Shown here piece by piece: positions 14,105 to 20,212 of a DNA stretch of 20,212 nt. Numbering within the stretch: the stretch's first letter is position 1; each line of letters begins with the position of its first letter. Source of the stretch: Gemmatimonadota bacterium (lineage in GTDB: Bacteria > Gemmatimonadota > Gemmatimonadetes > Gemmatimonadales > GWC2-71-9); NCBI GenBank assembly GCA_016880225.1, contig JAEHDT010000161.1, positions 1-20,212 on the forward strand, in the 5' to 3' direction. A model generated the notes under the pieces. The model did not search any database and had not been told where the DNA came from. It saw only the letters and a program-made list of their open reading frames with translations. Made by a program: the position numbers and the translations under genes.

Positions 14105-14361
14105 TAAGCGGGCCGTGTGCCCAGCACGCCCGCCTTCTTGAGCAGCGAGCGCACCGTATCGGTCGGGAGCGCCCCCTTGTCGAGCCAGGCGCGGGCCTGC
14201 TCCGCATTCACCTGAATGTCGGCGGGATTGGTCCGCGGGTTGTAGTGGCCGAGCGTGACGACGAACCGCCCGTCGCGAGGCGAGCGGGAGTCCGCGACCA
14301 CGATGCGGAAATAACTCTGTCCCTTGCGCCCCACGCGCCGCAGCCGGATGCGAGTTGCCAT
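14104..14361 (-). CDS. rpsP: 30S ribosomal protein S16
   Basis: 85 residues, normal length. The conserved sequence MATRIRLRRVGRKGQSYFRI, then VVADSRSPRDGRFVVTLGHYNP, and the C-terminal RAWLDKGALPTDTVRSLLKK identify S16, which binds 16S rRNA early in assembly of the 30S body and platform. ATG at 14361 is eight bases downstream of the ffh stop; its own stop touches the first codon of the rimM reading frame. The order ffh-rpsP-rimM-trmD-rplS is widespread in bacteria. Confidence 0.98.
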   Translation of the reverse strand: MATRIRLRRVGRKGQSYFRIVVADSRSPRDGRFVVTLGHYNPRTNPADIQVNAEQARAWLDKGALPTDTVRSLLKKAGVLGTRPA

Positions 14362-14369
14362 AAGCGTTC

Positions 14370-15662
14370 CTAGGTCCTCTTCAAGAGCTTCCGCATGTGC
14401 TGGAACTGCTCCAGCAGCCGATTCACTTCCTGCACGGGACGCCCCGCGCCCTTCGCGATTCGCAGGCGCCGCGACCCGGTGAGAATCGCAGGGTTCGCCC
14501 GCTCGTCCGGCGTCATCGACAGGACGATCGCCTCGACGTGCTTCAGGTGCCTGTCGTCGGCCTTGACCGCCTGCAGCGCCCGGGCGTTCACCCCGGGCAG
14601 CAAGCCCAGCACCTGCTTGAGCGGCCCCATCGCCTGCATCTGCTTCAGCGCGACCAGGAAGTCCGCGAGATCCATGCCCTGCTTGGAGCGGGCCTTGCGC
14701 TCGAGACGCTCCGCCGCTCCGGCGTCCACCGTCGCCGCCGCCTTCTCGACCAGCGCCACCACGTCGCCCTGCCCGAGGATCCGTCCCGCCATCCGCACGG
14801 GATCGAACGGCTCCAACGCCTCGAGCTGCTCGCCCGTGCCGACGTACTTGATCGGGACGCCGGTCACGCCGTGGATCGAGAGCGCCGCCCCGCCGCGCGC
14901 GTCGCCGTCGAGCTTCGTGAGGATCACGCCCGTGAGCCCGACGCCCTCGTGAAAGCCCCGGGCGATCCGCACCGCGTCCTGCCCCGTCATGCCGTCGGCG
15001 ACGAGCAGCACCTCGCGAGGGCTCGTAACGGCGCGCAGCGTCTTCAGCTCGTCCATGAGCTCGGCGTCGATCTGCAGCCGTCCCGCCGTGTCCACGATGA
15101 CCGTGCGGCAGCGCGATTTCTCGGCCTCCTGTACGGCGTCGCGGACGAGGGCCGGAACGTCCCGCTCTCCGCTCCCCGCTCCCCCGAACACCGGCACGCC
15201 GACCCGCGCGGCGAGCTGCTCCAGCTGCTCGCGGGCGGCCGGTCGCGCCACGTCGGCCGCGACGAGCCCCGGCGCCTTCTGCTCGAGCTTCAGACGGCGT
15301 GCGAGCTTCGCCGCCGTGGTCGTCTTCCCGGAGCCCTGCAACCCCACCAGCAGCAGCACCGTCGGCCCGACCGACGCGAAATCGACCCCGCGCTTCGTGC
15401 CCCCGAGCATCGCGGCGATCTCGTCGTGAACGAGCTTCACCACCTGCTGGCCGGGGCTGACCGTCGCAACCGCAATCGCGCCGACGGACCGCTCGCGTAC
15501 CCGCTCGATGAACCCCTGCGTCACCGCGACGCTGACGTCCGCCTCGAGCAGGTGCCGCCGGATCTCGCGCAGCGCATCGGCCACATCCTGCTCCGATAGC
15601 ACCCCCCTGCCGGTGATCCGCTTGAGAACGCCGGCGAGCTGCGAGGCGAGGGCCGTAAACAT
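14370..15662 (-). CDS. ffh: Signal recognition particle GTPase Ffh
   Basis: 430 residues. It binds signal sequences and 4.5S RNA and delivers ribosomes to the receptor FtsY. The N domain (1-90) has ALREIRRHLLEADVSVAV. The G domain shows GLQGSGKTTTAAKLA (107-121), DVARPAA (137-143, where most homologues have DTYRPAA), DTAGRLQ (191-197), and TKLDGDARGGAALS (249-262). The M domain (about 320-430) carries ILTGSRRLRIAKGAGRPVQEVN and ends FQHMRKLLKR, with no methionine-rich extension after it, so it is about 20 residues shorter than the E. coli protein. It is separated by 48 bases from the metalloprotease gene upstream, where an internal promoter could lie, and is closely followed by rpsP. No 4.5S RNA gene was recognised in the window. 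Confidence 0.97.
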   Translation of the reverse strand: MFTALASQLAGVLKRITGRGVLSEQDVADALREIRRHLLEADVSVAVTQGFIERVRERSVGAIAVATVSPGQQVVKLVHDEIAAMLGGTKRGVDFASVGPTVLLLVGLQGSGKTTTAAKLARRLKLEQKAPGLVAADVARPAAREQLEQLAARVGVPVFGGAGSGERDVPALVRDAVQEAEKSRCRTVIVDTAGRLQIDAELMDELKTLRAVTSPREVLLVADGMTGQDAVRIARGFHEGVGLTGVILTKLDGDARGGAALSIHGVTGVPIKYVGTGEQLEALEPFDPVRMAGRILGQGDVVALVEKAAATVDAGAAERLERKARSKQGMDLADFLVALKQMQAMGPLKQVLGLLPGVNARALQAVKADDRHLKHVEAIVLSMTPDERANPAILTGSRRLRIAKGAGRPVQEVNRLLEQFQHMRKLLKRT

Positions 15663-15710
15663 AAGCCCAGGAAAGTAGTTACGGAGTTGGTGGAATCCAA
15701 GGGGGGAGCA

Positions 15711-16967
15711 TCAGCGTGCTCCCCCGCCCCGGACGATCCGGATCGCAGGCGCCCGCTTCCAGCCGACCCAGCCCGTTGGGGCGTCCATCAACCGCACCAC
15801 GGGCACGCCGCTGATCAGCAGGCCTTTGACTTCGAACCGGCGGCCGGCCGCGGTGCCGGACCGGCGTTTGGCCCACGCCCGCCCGAGCCCCTGCAGGAAT
15901 CGCCCCGCCGCCGCCTTGTCGTCCCACAACGTGTACCAGACGAGCGCGTCCGCGCCGGCACGTCTGGGCCCGCCGCCGACCGCGCGCACCTGGTAGCGGT
16001 CGCCGTCCCACCCCTCGGCCAGGCGCGCGGCTGCGCTGTCGTCGCCCAGATGCTGCTCGAACAGCAAGCGGATCTCGAACTCGCCCAGCCCGTCCTCGTA
16101 GCGCACCGCGTCGGACGCCGACGGTTCGAACGCGACTCCATCGGGCCGGTCTCCCGCGGCGTAGCGCGCGGGGTGCAGAATCTGCTCGGTCGACACGGGC
16201 ATCAACGGGCCGTACGGCTGCTTCCCCACGTACTCATGCTCGAACCAACGCACGAACTCGGCACCGCCCAGATAGGGGAAGATGAGGCTCTCGCGCAGCC
16301 ACAGCGGCGCGCTCCCGAACACCTTCATCTGGTCCTGGCCCCCACCCAGCGCGGCCGCCCGCAGGTCCCACAGGTTGGGGAGGCTCTCGATCTTCTGCTC
16401 CGGCATGAGGACGAGGACCTGGGCGAGGGTCGCCTGGCCTTCCAGGATCGCCTGCGCGGCGCTGCGGCGATCGTTCTGCCGCTTGAGCTCCACCAGGGAG
16501 TCGAGGTTCAGGTACTGGTGCTGCAGGGCGTGCACCAGCTCGTGCGAGATCACCAGCCGCGCCTGGCTGGGATCGATGTCCGAAGGAACGTACAGGGCGT
16601 TCGAGTCGGGGTCGAAGTATCCCGCTACCTGCTCGGTGAGCAGGTCGATCATGCTGCGGCGCAGGTCGAGCGTATCGGGGATGAGGCCGAACAGCCGGTA
16701 GGCGGTCTGCGCCCCCGCCAGCTCGGGGGGCGGGAGATCGTCATCGAACTTGTGGATCACGTAGTCCCGGACCTGCGTGCGGCTGCGGCGCAGCACCACG
16801 GGATGCTGCTTGAACCTGAGCCCGGTCGCCCGCTCCACCGCCGGCATCATCTGCTGCACCGCCTGCTTCAGGTCGGCTTCGCTCTGCACCTCCCGCGCCC
16901 GCTGCTCGCACGCGGCGCCTCCCAGGCCGACAACCACCAGCGCGCCAGCGGCCCAGCCGCGCCTCAC
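15711..16967 (-). CDS. Lipoprotein zinc metalloprotease (HExxH), family not recognised
   Basis: From GTG 16967 the protein has 418 residues; a GTG three codons upstream (16976) is possible, but 16967 makes the 4-base GTGA overlap with the gene before it that is repeated throughout this window. A lipobox GGAAC places it in the envelope. The zinc-protease core is SHELVHALQHQYL, with HELVH at about residues 142-146, and a glutamate in ILEGQATL about 30 residues later as the probable third ligand, the gluzincin arrangement. Before it, EQVAGYFDPDSNALYVP is a typical pre-active-site strand of such putative metallopeptidases. The rest is an alpha/beta region with several Trp-rich stretches and no named domain. 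It is translationally coupled to a Clp-like ATPase and upstream of ffh. Substrate unknown. Confidence 0.75.
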   Translation of the reverse strand: MRRGWAAGALVVVGLGGAACEQRAREVQSEADLKQAVQQMMPAVERATGLRFKQHPVVLRRSRTQVRDYVIHKFDDDLPPPELAGAQTAYRLFGLIPDTLDLRRSMIDLLTEQVAGYFDPDSNALYVPSDIDPSQARLVISHELVHALQHQYLNLDSLVELKRQNDRRSAAQAILEGQATLAQVLVLMPEQKIESLPNLWDLRAAALGGGQDQMKVFGSAPLWLRESLIFPYLGGAEFVRWFEHEYVGKQPYGPLMPVSTEQILHPARYAAGDRPDGVAFEPSASDAVRYEDGLGEFEIRLLFEQHLGDDSAAARLAEGWDGDRYQVRAVGGGPRRAGADALVWYTLWDDKAAAGRFLQGLGRAWAKRRSGTAAGRRFEVKGLLISGVPVVRLMDAPTGWVGWKRAPAIRIVRGGGAR

Positions 16968-18133
16968 CCCTGCCACTCGATCCCCTTGCCGACCGCGGCT
17001 CCAACGACGCGGGCGACGTCCTTCCCCGTCACCACTATCCCCTGGTGCTCGAGTTCCTCGCGCAGCAGTCGGTCCAGCTCGGCGCGGCGGTCAGCAAGCG
17101 TGGCGGGCGGGCGGTCAGCCGGTCGGGCGGTCGGTTGCTCCTGCGCCTCCACCCGACCGCCGGCCCGTCTGTCCGCCTGTCCGCCCAGCATCTTCTCGAT
17201 CTCCGCTCCGATCCGCTCCAGCATCGGGAAGATCTCGGCCATGACATCCTCCGCCGCCTCCTGCCGCGGCTGCTCGTGGGTCAGGCCGCGCCGGATCAGA
17301 GCATCCACCTTGCGGCGCTCCCGGATCAGCCGGTCCAGCTCCGCGGAGACGTGGGCCGTCGCCTGCGCGTGCGCGCACGCCTCGTCCAGCACGTCGATCG
17401 CCTTGTCGGGCCGCGCCCGCTCGGGCACGAAGCGATCGGTGAGCACGATCGCAGCCTTGAGCGCGTCGTCCGTGATCGCGACGGCGTGATGCCGCTCGAG
17501 GCGGGGCCGCCTGGCGACCAGCACCTCCCACGTCTGAATGGCGTCGAGCTCCTCGATCTGCACGGGCTGGAAGCGGCGCTCGAGGGCGGGATCGCCGCGG
17601 ATCCACTTGTCGTATTCGCCGCCGGTCGTGGCGCCGATGATGCGGATGTCGCCCCGCACCAGCGCGGGCTTCAGCATGTTCGCGGCGTCCATCGGTGCGC
17701 CCAGGGCCGTGCCCTGGCCGATGAGGTTGTGCAGCTCGTCCACGAACAGGATCAGGTCGGGATCGGCCGAGAGCTCCGCCACCAGCTTGCGGATCCGCTC
17801 CTCGTACTGGCCGCGCAGGGCGGTTCCCGCGAGCAGGGCCACGTGGTCGAGCGCCACCACGCGCACGTCCTTCAGCGCCGGCGGCACCTCCCCCGCGGCG
17901 ACCCGCTGGGCCAGCCCCTCGACGATCGCCGTCTTTCCGACCCCGGCCTTCCCGATGAGGGCGGGATTGTTCTTGCTCTGGCGGAGCAGTATGTCCACGA
18001 CGCGCGCGATCTCGGGGTCGCGGCAGCGGACGGGCTCCAGGTCGCCGCGTCGCGCCTGGGCGGTGAGGTCCACCCCCACGCGCTCCAGCACCACCCCCGA
18101 TTCGAACAACCCGGCGAACGGATCGCCCATCAC
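16964..18133 (-). CDS. Stand-alone Clp/Hsp100-type AAA+ domain 1 ATPase
   Basis: 389 residues that match only the first nucleotide-binding domain of ClpA/ClpB/ClpC. It starts directly at LERVGVDLTAQARRGDLEPV, where domain 1 begins in full proteins, without the Clp N-domain. Walker A is GKAGVGKTAIVEGLAQ (61-76), Walker B LILFVDELHNLIG (127-139), and the arginine-finger segment ALERRFQPV (183-191); RPDKAIDVLDEACA (241-254) is the closing small-domain motif. The substrate-gripping pore loop, usually (A/S)-K-Y-RG, reads TALRG (104-108): the tyrosine is replaced by leucine. A shortened coiled region (260-315), a low-complexity linker (316-350) and TGKDVARVVGAAVGKG (369-384) follow, where the second ATPase domain should begin but does not. 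GTG 18133 is followed at once by an ATG, either of which may start it. Coupled by GTGA to the metalloprotease gene. Confidence 0.85.
   Translation of the reverse strand: MMGDPFAGLFESGVVLERVGVDLTAQARRGDLEPVRCRDPEIARVVDILLRQSKNNPALIGKAGVGKTAIVEGLAQRVAAGEVPPALKDVRVVALDHVALLAGTALRGQYEERIRKLVAELSADPDLILFVDELHNLIGQGTALGAPMDAANMLKPALVRGDIRIIGATTGGEYDKWIRGDPALERRFQPVQIEELDAIQTWEVLVARRPRLERHHAVAITDDALKAAIVLTDRFVPERARPDKAIDVLDEACAHAQATAHVSAELDRLIRERRKVDALIRRGLTHEQPRQEAAEDVMAEIFPMLERIGAEIEKMLGGQADRRAGGRVEAQEQPTARPADRPPATLADRRAELDRLLREELEHQGIVVTGKDVARVVGAAVGKGIEWQG
17086..17187. repeat. GGCGGTC-type short repeats inside the Clp-like gene
   Basis: GGCGGTC recurs at 17086, 17110 and 17126 (twice as GGCGGTCAGC), and CTGTCCGCC-type units recur at 17169-17186. 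GGCGGTCGG (17126-17134) is inverted as CCGACCGCC (17153-17161). The stretch encodes the low-complexity Arg/Pro/Ala linker of the Clp-like protein, so it appears to be repeat expansion tolerated in a flexible region. Confidence 0.5.
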
Positions 18134-18134
18134 G

Positions 18135-18923
18135 TCACCCGGCCCGCAGGAATCGCACGTACCAGTCGATGATGGCGTCCCCGAACACGAACACGACGGT
18201 CGCGCCCATGGCCAGGAATACCCCGAACGGGACGTGACGCTTCCGCCTGCGCAACAGCAGCAGCGGCACGTACACCAGGCTGCCGAACGCCGAGGCCGCG
18301 AACACGGTGAGCAGCACGCCCTTCCAGCCGACGAAGGCGCCGACCATCGCCATCATCTTCACGTCGCCGCCGCCCATCGCTTCTTCCTTGAAGACCCATT
18401 CCCCCACCAGCCCCACCGTATAGAGCAGGGCGAAGCCCACGGCTGCACCGAGGACCTTGTCGATGAATCCCGGCACCCCCGCGGTCAGCGACAGCCCGAG
18501 CCCAATGAGCAATCCGGCCCAGTTGTACTCGTCGGGGATGAGGTAGTGCCGGGCGTCGGTGACGGCGATGCCAAGGAGGATGGTCCCGAGCAGGGCGGCG
18601 GCCAGGAACCGGGCGGTCGGTCCGTACGCCAGCATGGCGACGATCCACAGCACGCCGACCACGGCCTCGATCACCGGGTACTGGAGGGAGATCGGCTGGC
18701 CGCAGGCGCGGCAGCGGCCGTGCAGCACGAGCCACGACACGATGGGGATGTTGTCCCGCCACTCGATCCTGCGGCCGCAGCGGGGACAGGTCGACGGCGG
18801 GTGGAACAGGGAGCGTTGCTTCTTGTCTTCCTTGGCGAGCCGCAGGATGCAGACGTTCAGGAAGCTCCCGAAGCACAAGCCCAGCACTCCCGCGCCGACG
18901 AGCAGGATCGGGTCAGCCGCCAC
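18135..18923 (-). CDS. Prepilin peptidase / N-methyltransferase (type IV pilus, type II secretion)
   Basis: 262 residues with about eight membrane segments. It cleaves the leader of type IV prepilins and pseudopilins and methylates the new N-terminus. The N-terminal part has GSFLNVCILRLA (19-30), a CPRC/CRAC zinc site (C46, C49, C71, C74) and the YPVIEAVVGVLW segment. The two catalytic aspartates are in VTDARHYLIPD (D123) and GGGDVKMMA (D187). HVPFGVFLAMG near the C-terminus replaces the usual IPFGPFLA. The GTG start at 18923 overlaps the end of the methyltransferase gene by 11 bases; the next gene starts one base after the stop. No pilin or secretion genes are in the window, so its substrates are encoded elsewhere. 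Gene symbol pilD or gspO would fit but cannot be chosen. Confidence 0.95.
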   Translation of the reverse strand: MAADPILLVGAGVLGLCFGSFLNVCILRLAKEDKKQRSLFHPPSTCPRCGRRIEWRDNIPIVSWLVLHGRCRACGQPISLQYPVIEAVVGVLWIVAMLAYGPTARFLAAALLGTILLGIAVTDARHYLIPDEYNWAGLLIGLGLSLTAGVPGFIDKVLGAAVGFALLYTVGLVGEWVFKEEAMGGGDVKMMAMVGAFVGWKGVLLTVFAASAFGSLVYVPLLLLRRRKRHVPFGVFLAMGATVVFVFGDAIIDWYVRFLRAG

Positions 18924-19746
18924 GCGTCACCTCATAGAGAAGGATGCCCGCCGCCACCGCGACGTTGAGCGATTCGGCGCCCTGGGCCAACGGAATCGCC
19001 ACGCGCTGCGCGGCGACGGCGTTGAGCTGCGGGCGGATGCCCGCGCCTTCGTTTCCCACGATCACGGCGATCGGCCCTTTCCCGCGCCCTGCGGACGGCA
19101 GGGCGCGGTGCAACGGCGTGCCGTCCGTCGCGGCCGCCCACAGCGTCACTCCGTGTTTGCGCGCCCACGCGATGAACCCGTTGTCGTCGAGCGTCACCAC
19201 GGGGTGGCGAAACGTGGCGCCCATCGCGGCCCGGAGCGCCTTGGGGCTCGTCGGGTCGGCCGTCCCGCGCAGCACCACCGTCCCGGCGGCCCCCAGCGCA
19301 TGCGCGGTGCGGACGAGGGTGCCGACGTTGCCGGGGTCCTGCACGCCGTCGATCACGAGCACCACGGCGTCCGGGCGGGGTGCGAAGTCCTCGGCGCGCG
19401 TGCGCCGCGGCTCGATCACGGCCATGATCCCCTGGGGCGTCTCCGTGTCGGCCAACTGCGCGAAGCCGCGGGCGCCGATCTCTTCCACCGGCACGGCGTG
19501 CCGCTCGAGGTCCGCGACCAGCTCGGTACCGCGTGCCGTGCGCGCCAGGTCGGGGGATACGAGCGCCCCGCGGATCGTGATTCCGGCGGCGAGCGCCTCC
19601 TCGACGAGCCGCACCCCCTCGATGAGGGCGAGCCCGCGCCGGCCGCGTGCTTTGCGGCGTTGGAGATCGCGGATCGTCGATTGCAGATTACTTGCGATGA
19701 GTACCCTCGCGATGAGTCGCCTCGCGCGTTCCGGGCCGCCGCGCAT
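18913..19746 (-). CDS. TrmH/SpoU-family 2'-O-ribose RNA methyltransferase
   Basis: 277 residues. The N-terminal part (LQRRKARGRRGLALIEGVRLVEEAL) resembles the substrate-binding domain of RlmB/TsnR-type enzymes. The knotted SPOUT domain has VIDGVQDPGNVGTLVRTAHALG (motif 1, about 130-151), IVGNEGAGIRP (motif 2) and VAIPLAQGAESLNVAVAAGILLYE (motif 3), the sites for S-adenosylmethionine and the catalytic Arg/Asn. The target is probably 23S rRNA, but tRNA targets occur in the family. ATG 19746 is the only standard start; about 18 extra residues precede normal homology and come from a short tandem repeat. It is the first gene of the minus-strand operon and diverges from thiD. Confidence 0.92.
   Translation of the reverse strand: MRGGPERARRLIARVLIASNLQSTIRDLQRRKARGRRGLALIEGVRLVEEALAAGITIRGALVSPDLARTARGTELVADLERHAVPVEEIGARGFAQLADTETPQGIMAVIEPRRTRAEDFAPRPDAVVLVIDGVQDPGNVGTLVRTAHALGAAGTVVLRGTADPTSPKALRAAMGATFRHPVVTLDDNGFIAWARKHGVTLWAAATDGTPLHRALPSAGRGKGPIAVIVGNEGAGIRPQLNAVAAQRVAIPLAQGAESLNVAVAAGILLYEVTRGG
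19691..19732. repeat. 15-bp tandem repeat at the start of the methyltransferase gene
   Basis: CTTGCGATGAGT (19691) and CTCGCGATGAGT (19706) differ at one base and lie 15 bases apart; a third, partial copy begins with CTCGCG at 19721. Read on the minus strand they encode RLIAR and VLIAS, so the period is five codons. The block lies within the first 20 codons of the gene. Confidence 0.6.
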
Positions 19747-19782
19747 TCAATATGCGAAGAAGCGGCGGGTTCGTCTGCCCCC

Positions 19783-20212
19783 GTGAGGATCGCCCTCACC
19801 ATCGCCGGCTCGGATTCGGGCGGCGGCGCCGGCATCCAGGCGGACCTGAAGACGTTCCATCAGTTCGGGGTGTTCGGCACCAGCGTGATCACGGCGGTGA
19901 CGGCCCAGAACACCGTCGGGGTACGAGCCTGGGAGGCGGTTCCGGTGGCGCTCGTGACGCGCCAGCTCGACGCGCTGGCCGACGACCTGCCCCCCGCCGC
20001 CGTGAAGTCCGGGATGCTCGGGTCCGCCGAGCTCGTCGAAGCCGTCGCGGACGGCGTCACGCGGTTCCGGCTCCCGAACTACGTACTCGACCCGGTCATG
20101 GTCGCGACGTCGGGCGACCGGCTGCTCGATCGCGACGCGGAACACCTGATCGTACGGCTGCTCGTACCGCTCGCGGTGCTGGTGACGCCCAACCTCGACG
20201 AAGCCGGCGTCC
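19783..20212 (+). CDS. thiD: Hydroxymethylpyrimidine/phosphomethylpyrimidine kinase ThiD (partial, cut by the right edge)
   Basis: 143 residues are visible from GTG 19783. ThiD phosphorylates HMP and HMP-phosphate to HMP-diphosphate for thiamine synthesis. TIAGSDSGGGAGIQADLKTF (about 6-25) is the family signature, binding the pyrimidine; VKSGMLGS follows at about 74-81, then YVLDPVMVATSG with the conserved Asp/Pro pair, and TPNLDEAGV near the cut edge. The C-terminal anion-hole and ATP-binding motifs lie outside the window. Full proteins have about 260-270 residues. The 36 bases separating it from the divergent methyltransferase gene hold both promoters; no thiamine riboswitch could fit there. 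Confidence 0.95.
   Translation, partial: MRIALTIAGSDSGGGAGIQADLKTFHQFGVFGTSVITAVTAQNTVGVRAWEAVPVALVTRQLDALADDLPPAAVKSGMLGSAELVEAVADGVTRFRLPNYVLDPVMVATSGDRLLDRDAEHLIVRLLVPLAVLVTPNLDEAGV

Noticed and set aside
15687..17489. A 600-codon plus-strand frame opposite the metalloprotease and Clp-like genes
   Set aside because: It spans two well-supported minus-strand genes, has no recognisable motif and no ribosome site; a similar explanation holds for the frames at 14397-15599 and 17538-18968.
19747..19782. A thiamine-pyrophosphate riboswitch before thiD
   Set aside because: Only 36 bases separate the divergent genes and no THI-box sequence is present.

Overview
The window is GC-rich bacterial DNA (19 complete genes, one internally broken gene, and partial genes at both ends). 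It looks like an uncultured member of the Gemmatimonadota or a neighbouring phylum. The grounds are the base composition, an Oar-like TonB-dependent receptor with a carboxypeptidase-regulatory N-terminus, many short secreted or lipoprotein genes joined by 4-nt start/stop overlaps, and a zinc-ribbon/PEGA Ser/Thr kinase. The phylum is inferred; no rRNA or other decisive marker is present.

Left edge (1-391, minus strand): the first 94 codons of a secreted CRTAC1/ASPIC-UnbV-type lipoprotein run, at about position 117, into the N-terminus of a LivH-type branched-chain amino-acid permease in a different frame. This is a microhomology junction, either a real rearrangement or an assembly chimera.

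Plus-strand cassette (486-4478): a sigma-factor-like gene with region 2 only, a small lipoprotein, a zinc-ribbon Ser/Thr kinase with one membrane span and a PEGA domain, a secreted TPR/beta-domain protein and a small outer-membrane-like protein. The last three junctions overlap as ATGA, GTGA and CTGA, which suggests one translationally coupled envelope-signalling unit. This is the best candidate here for an undescribed system. Three more plus-strand genes follow (4515-7149): a two-copy DUF1259 protein, a LCMT-type SAM methyltransferase and a tandem-cupredoxin lipoprotein. A perfect 16-bp hairpin terminates this group and the convergent TonB receptor gene (7217-10306, minus).

Divergent from the receptor is polX (10440-12164, plus), a family X DNA polymerase with a PHP domain. 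Its start codon sits at the end of a 5 x 10-bp tandem repeat. Its 3' end overlaps rnhB, the last gene of a long minus-strand operon.

Minus-strand operon, in transcription order: TrmH-type rRNA methyltransferase, prepilin peptidase, a stand-alone Clp AAA domain 1, a lipoprotein metalloprotease, ffh, rpsP, a shortened rimM, trmD, rplS and rnhB. The last six are the classic SRP/ribosome-maturation block; the first four bring secretion and envelope functions into the same transcription unit. At the right edge thiD starts divergently and is cut by the window end. No tRNA, rRNA, CRISPR array, insertion sequence or prophage was seen, and no gene-free stretch exceeds 300 bases.
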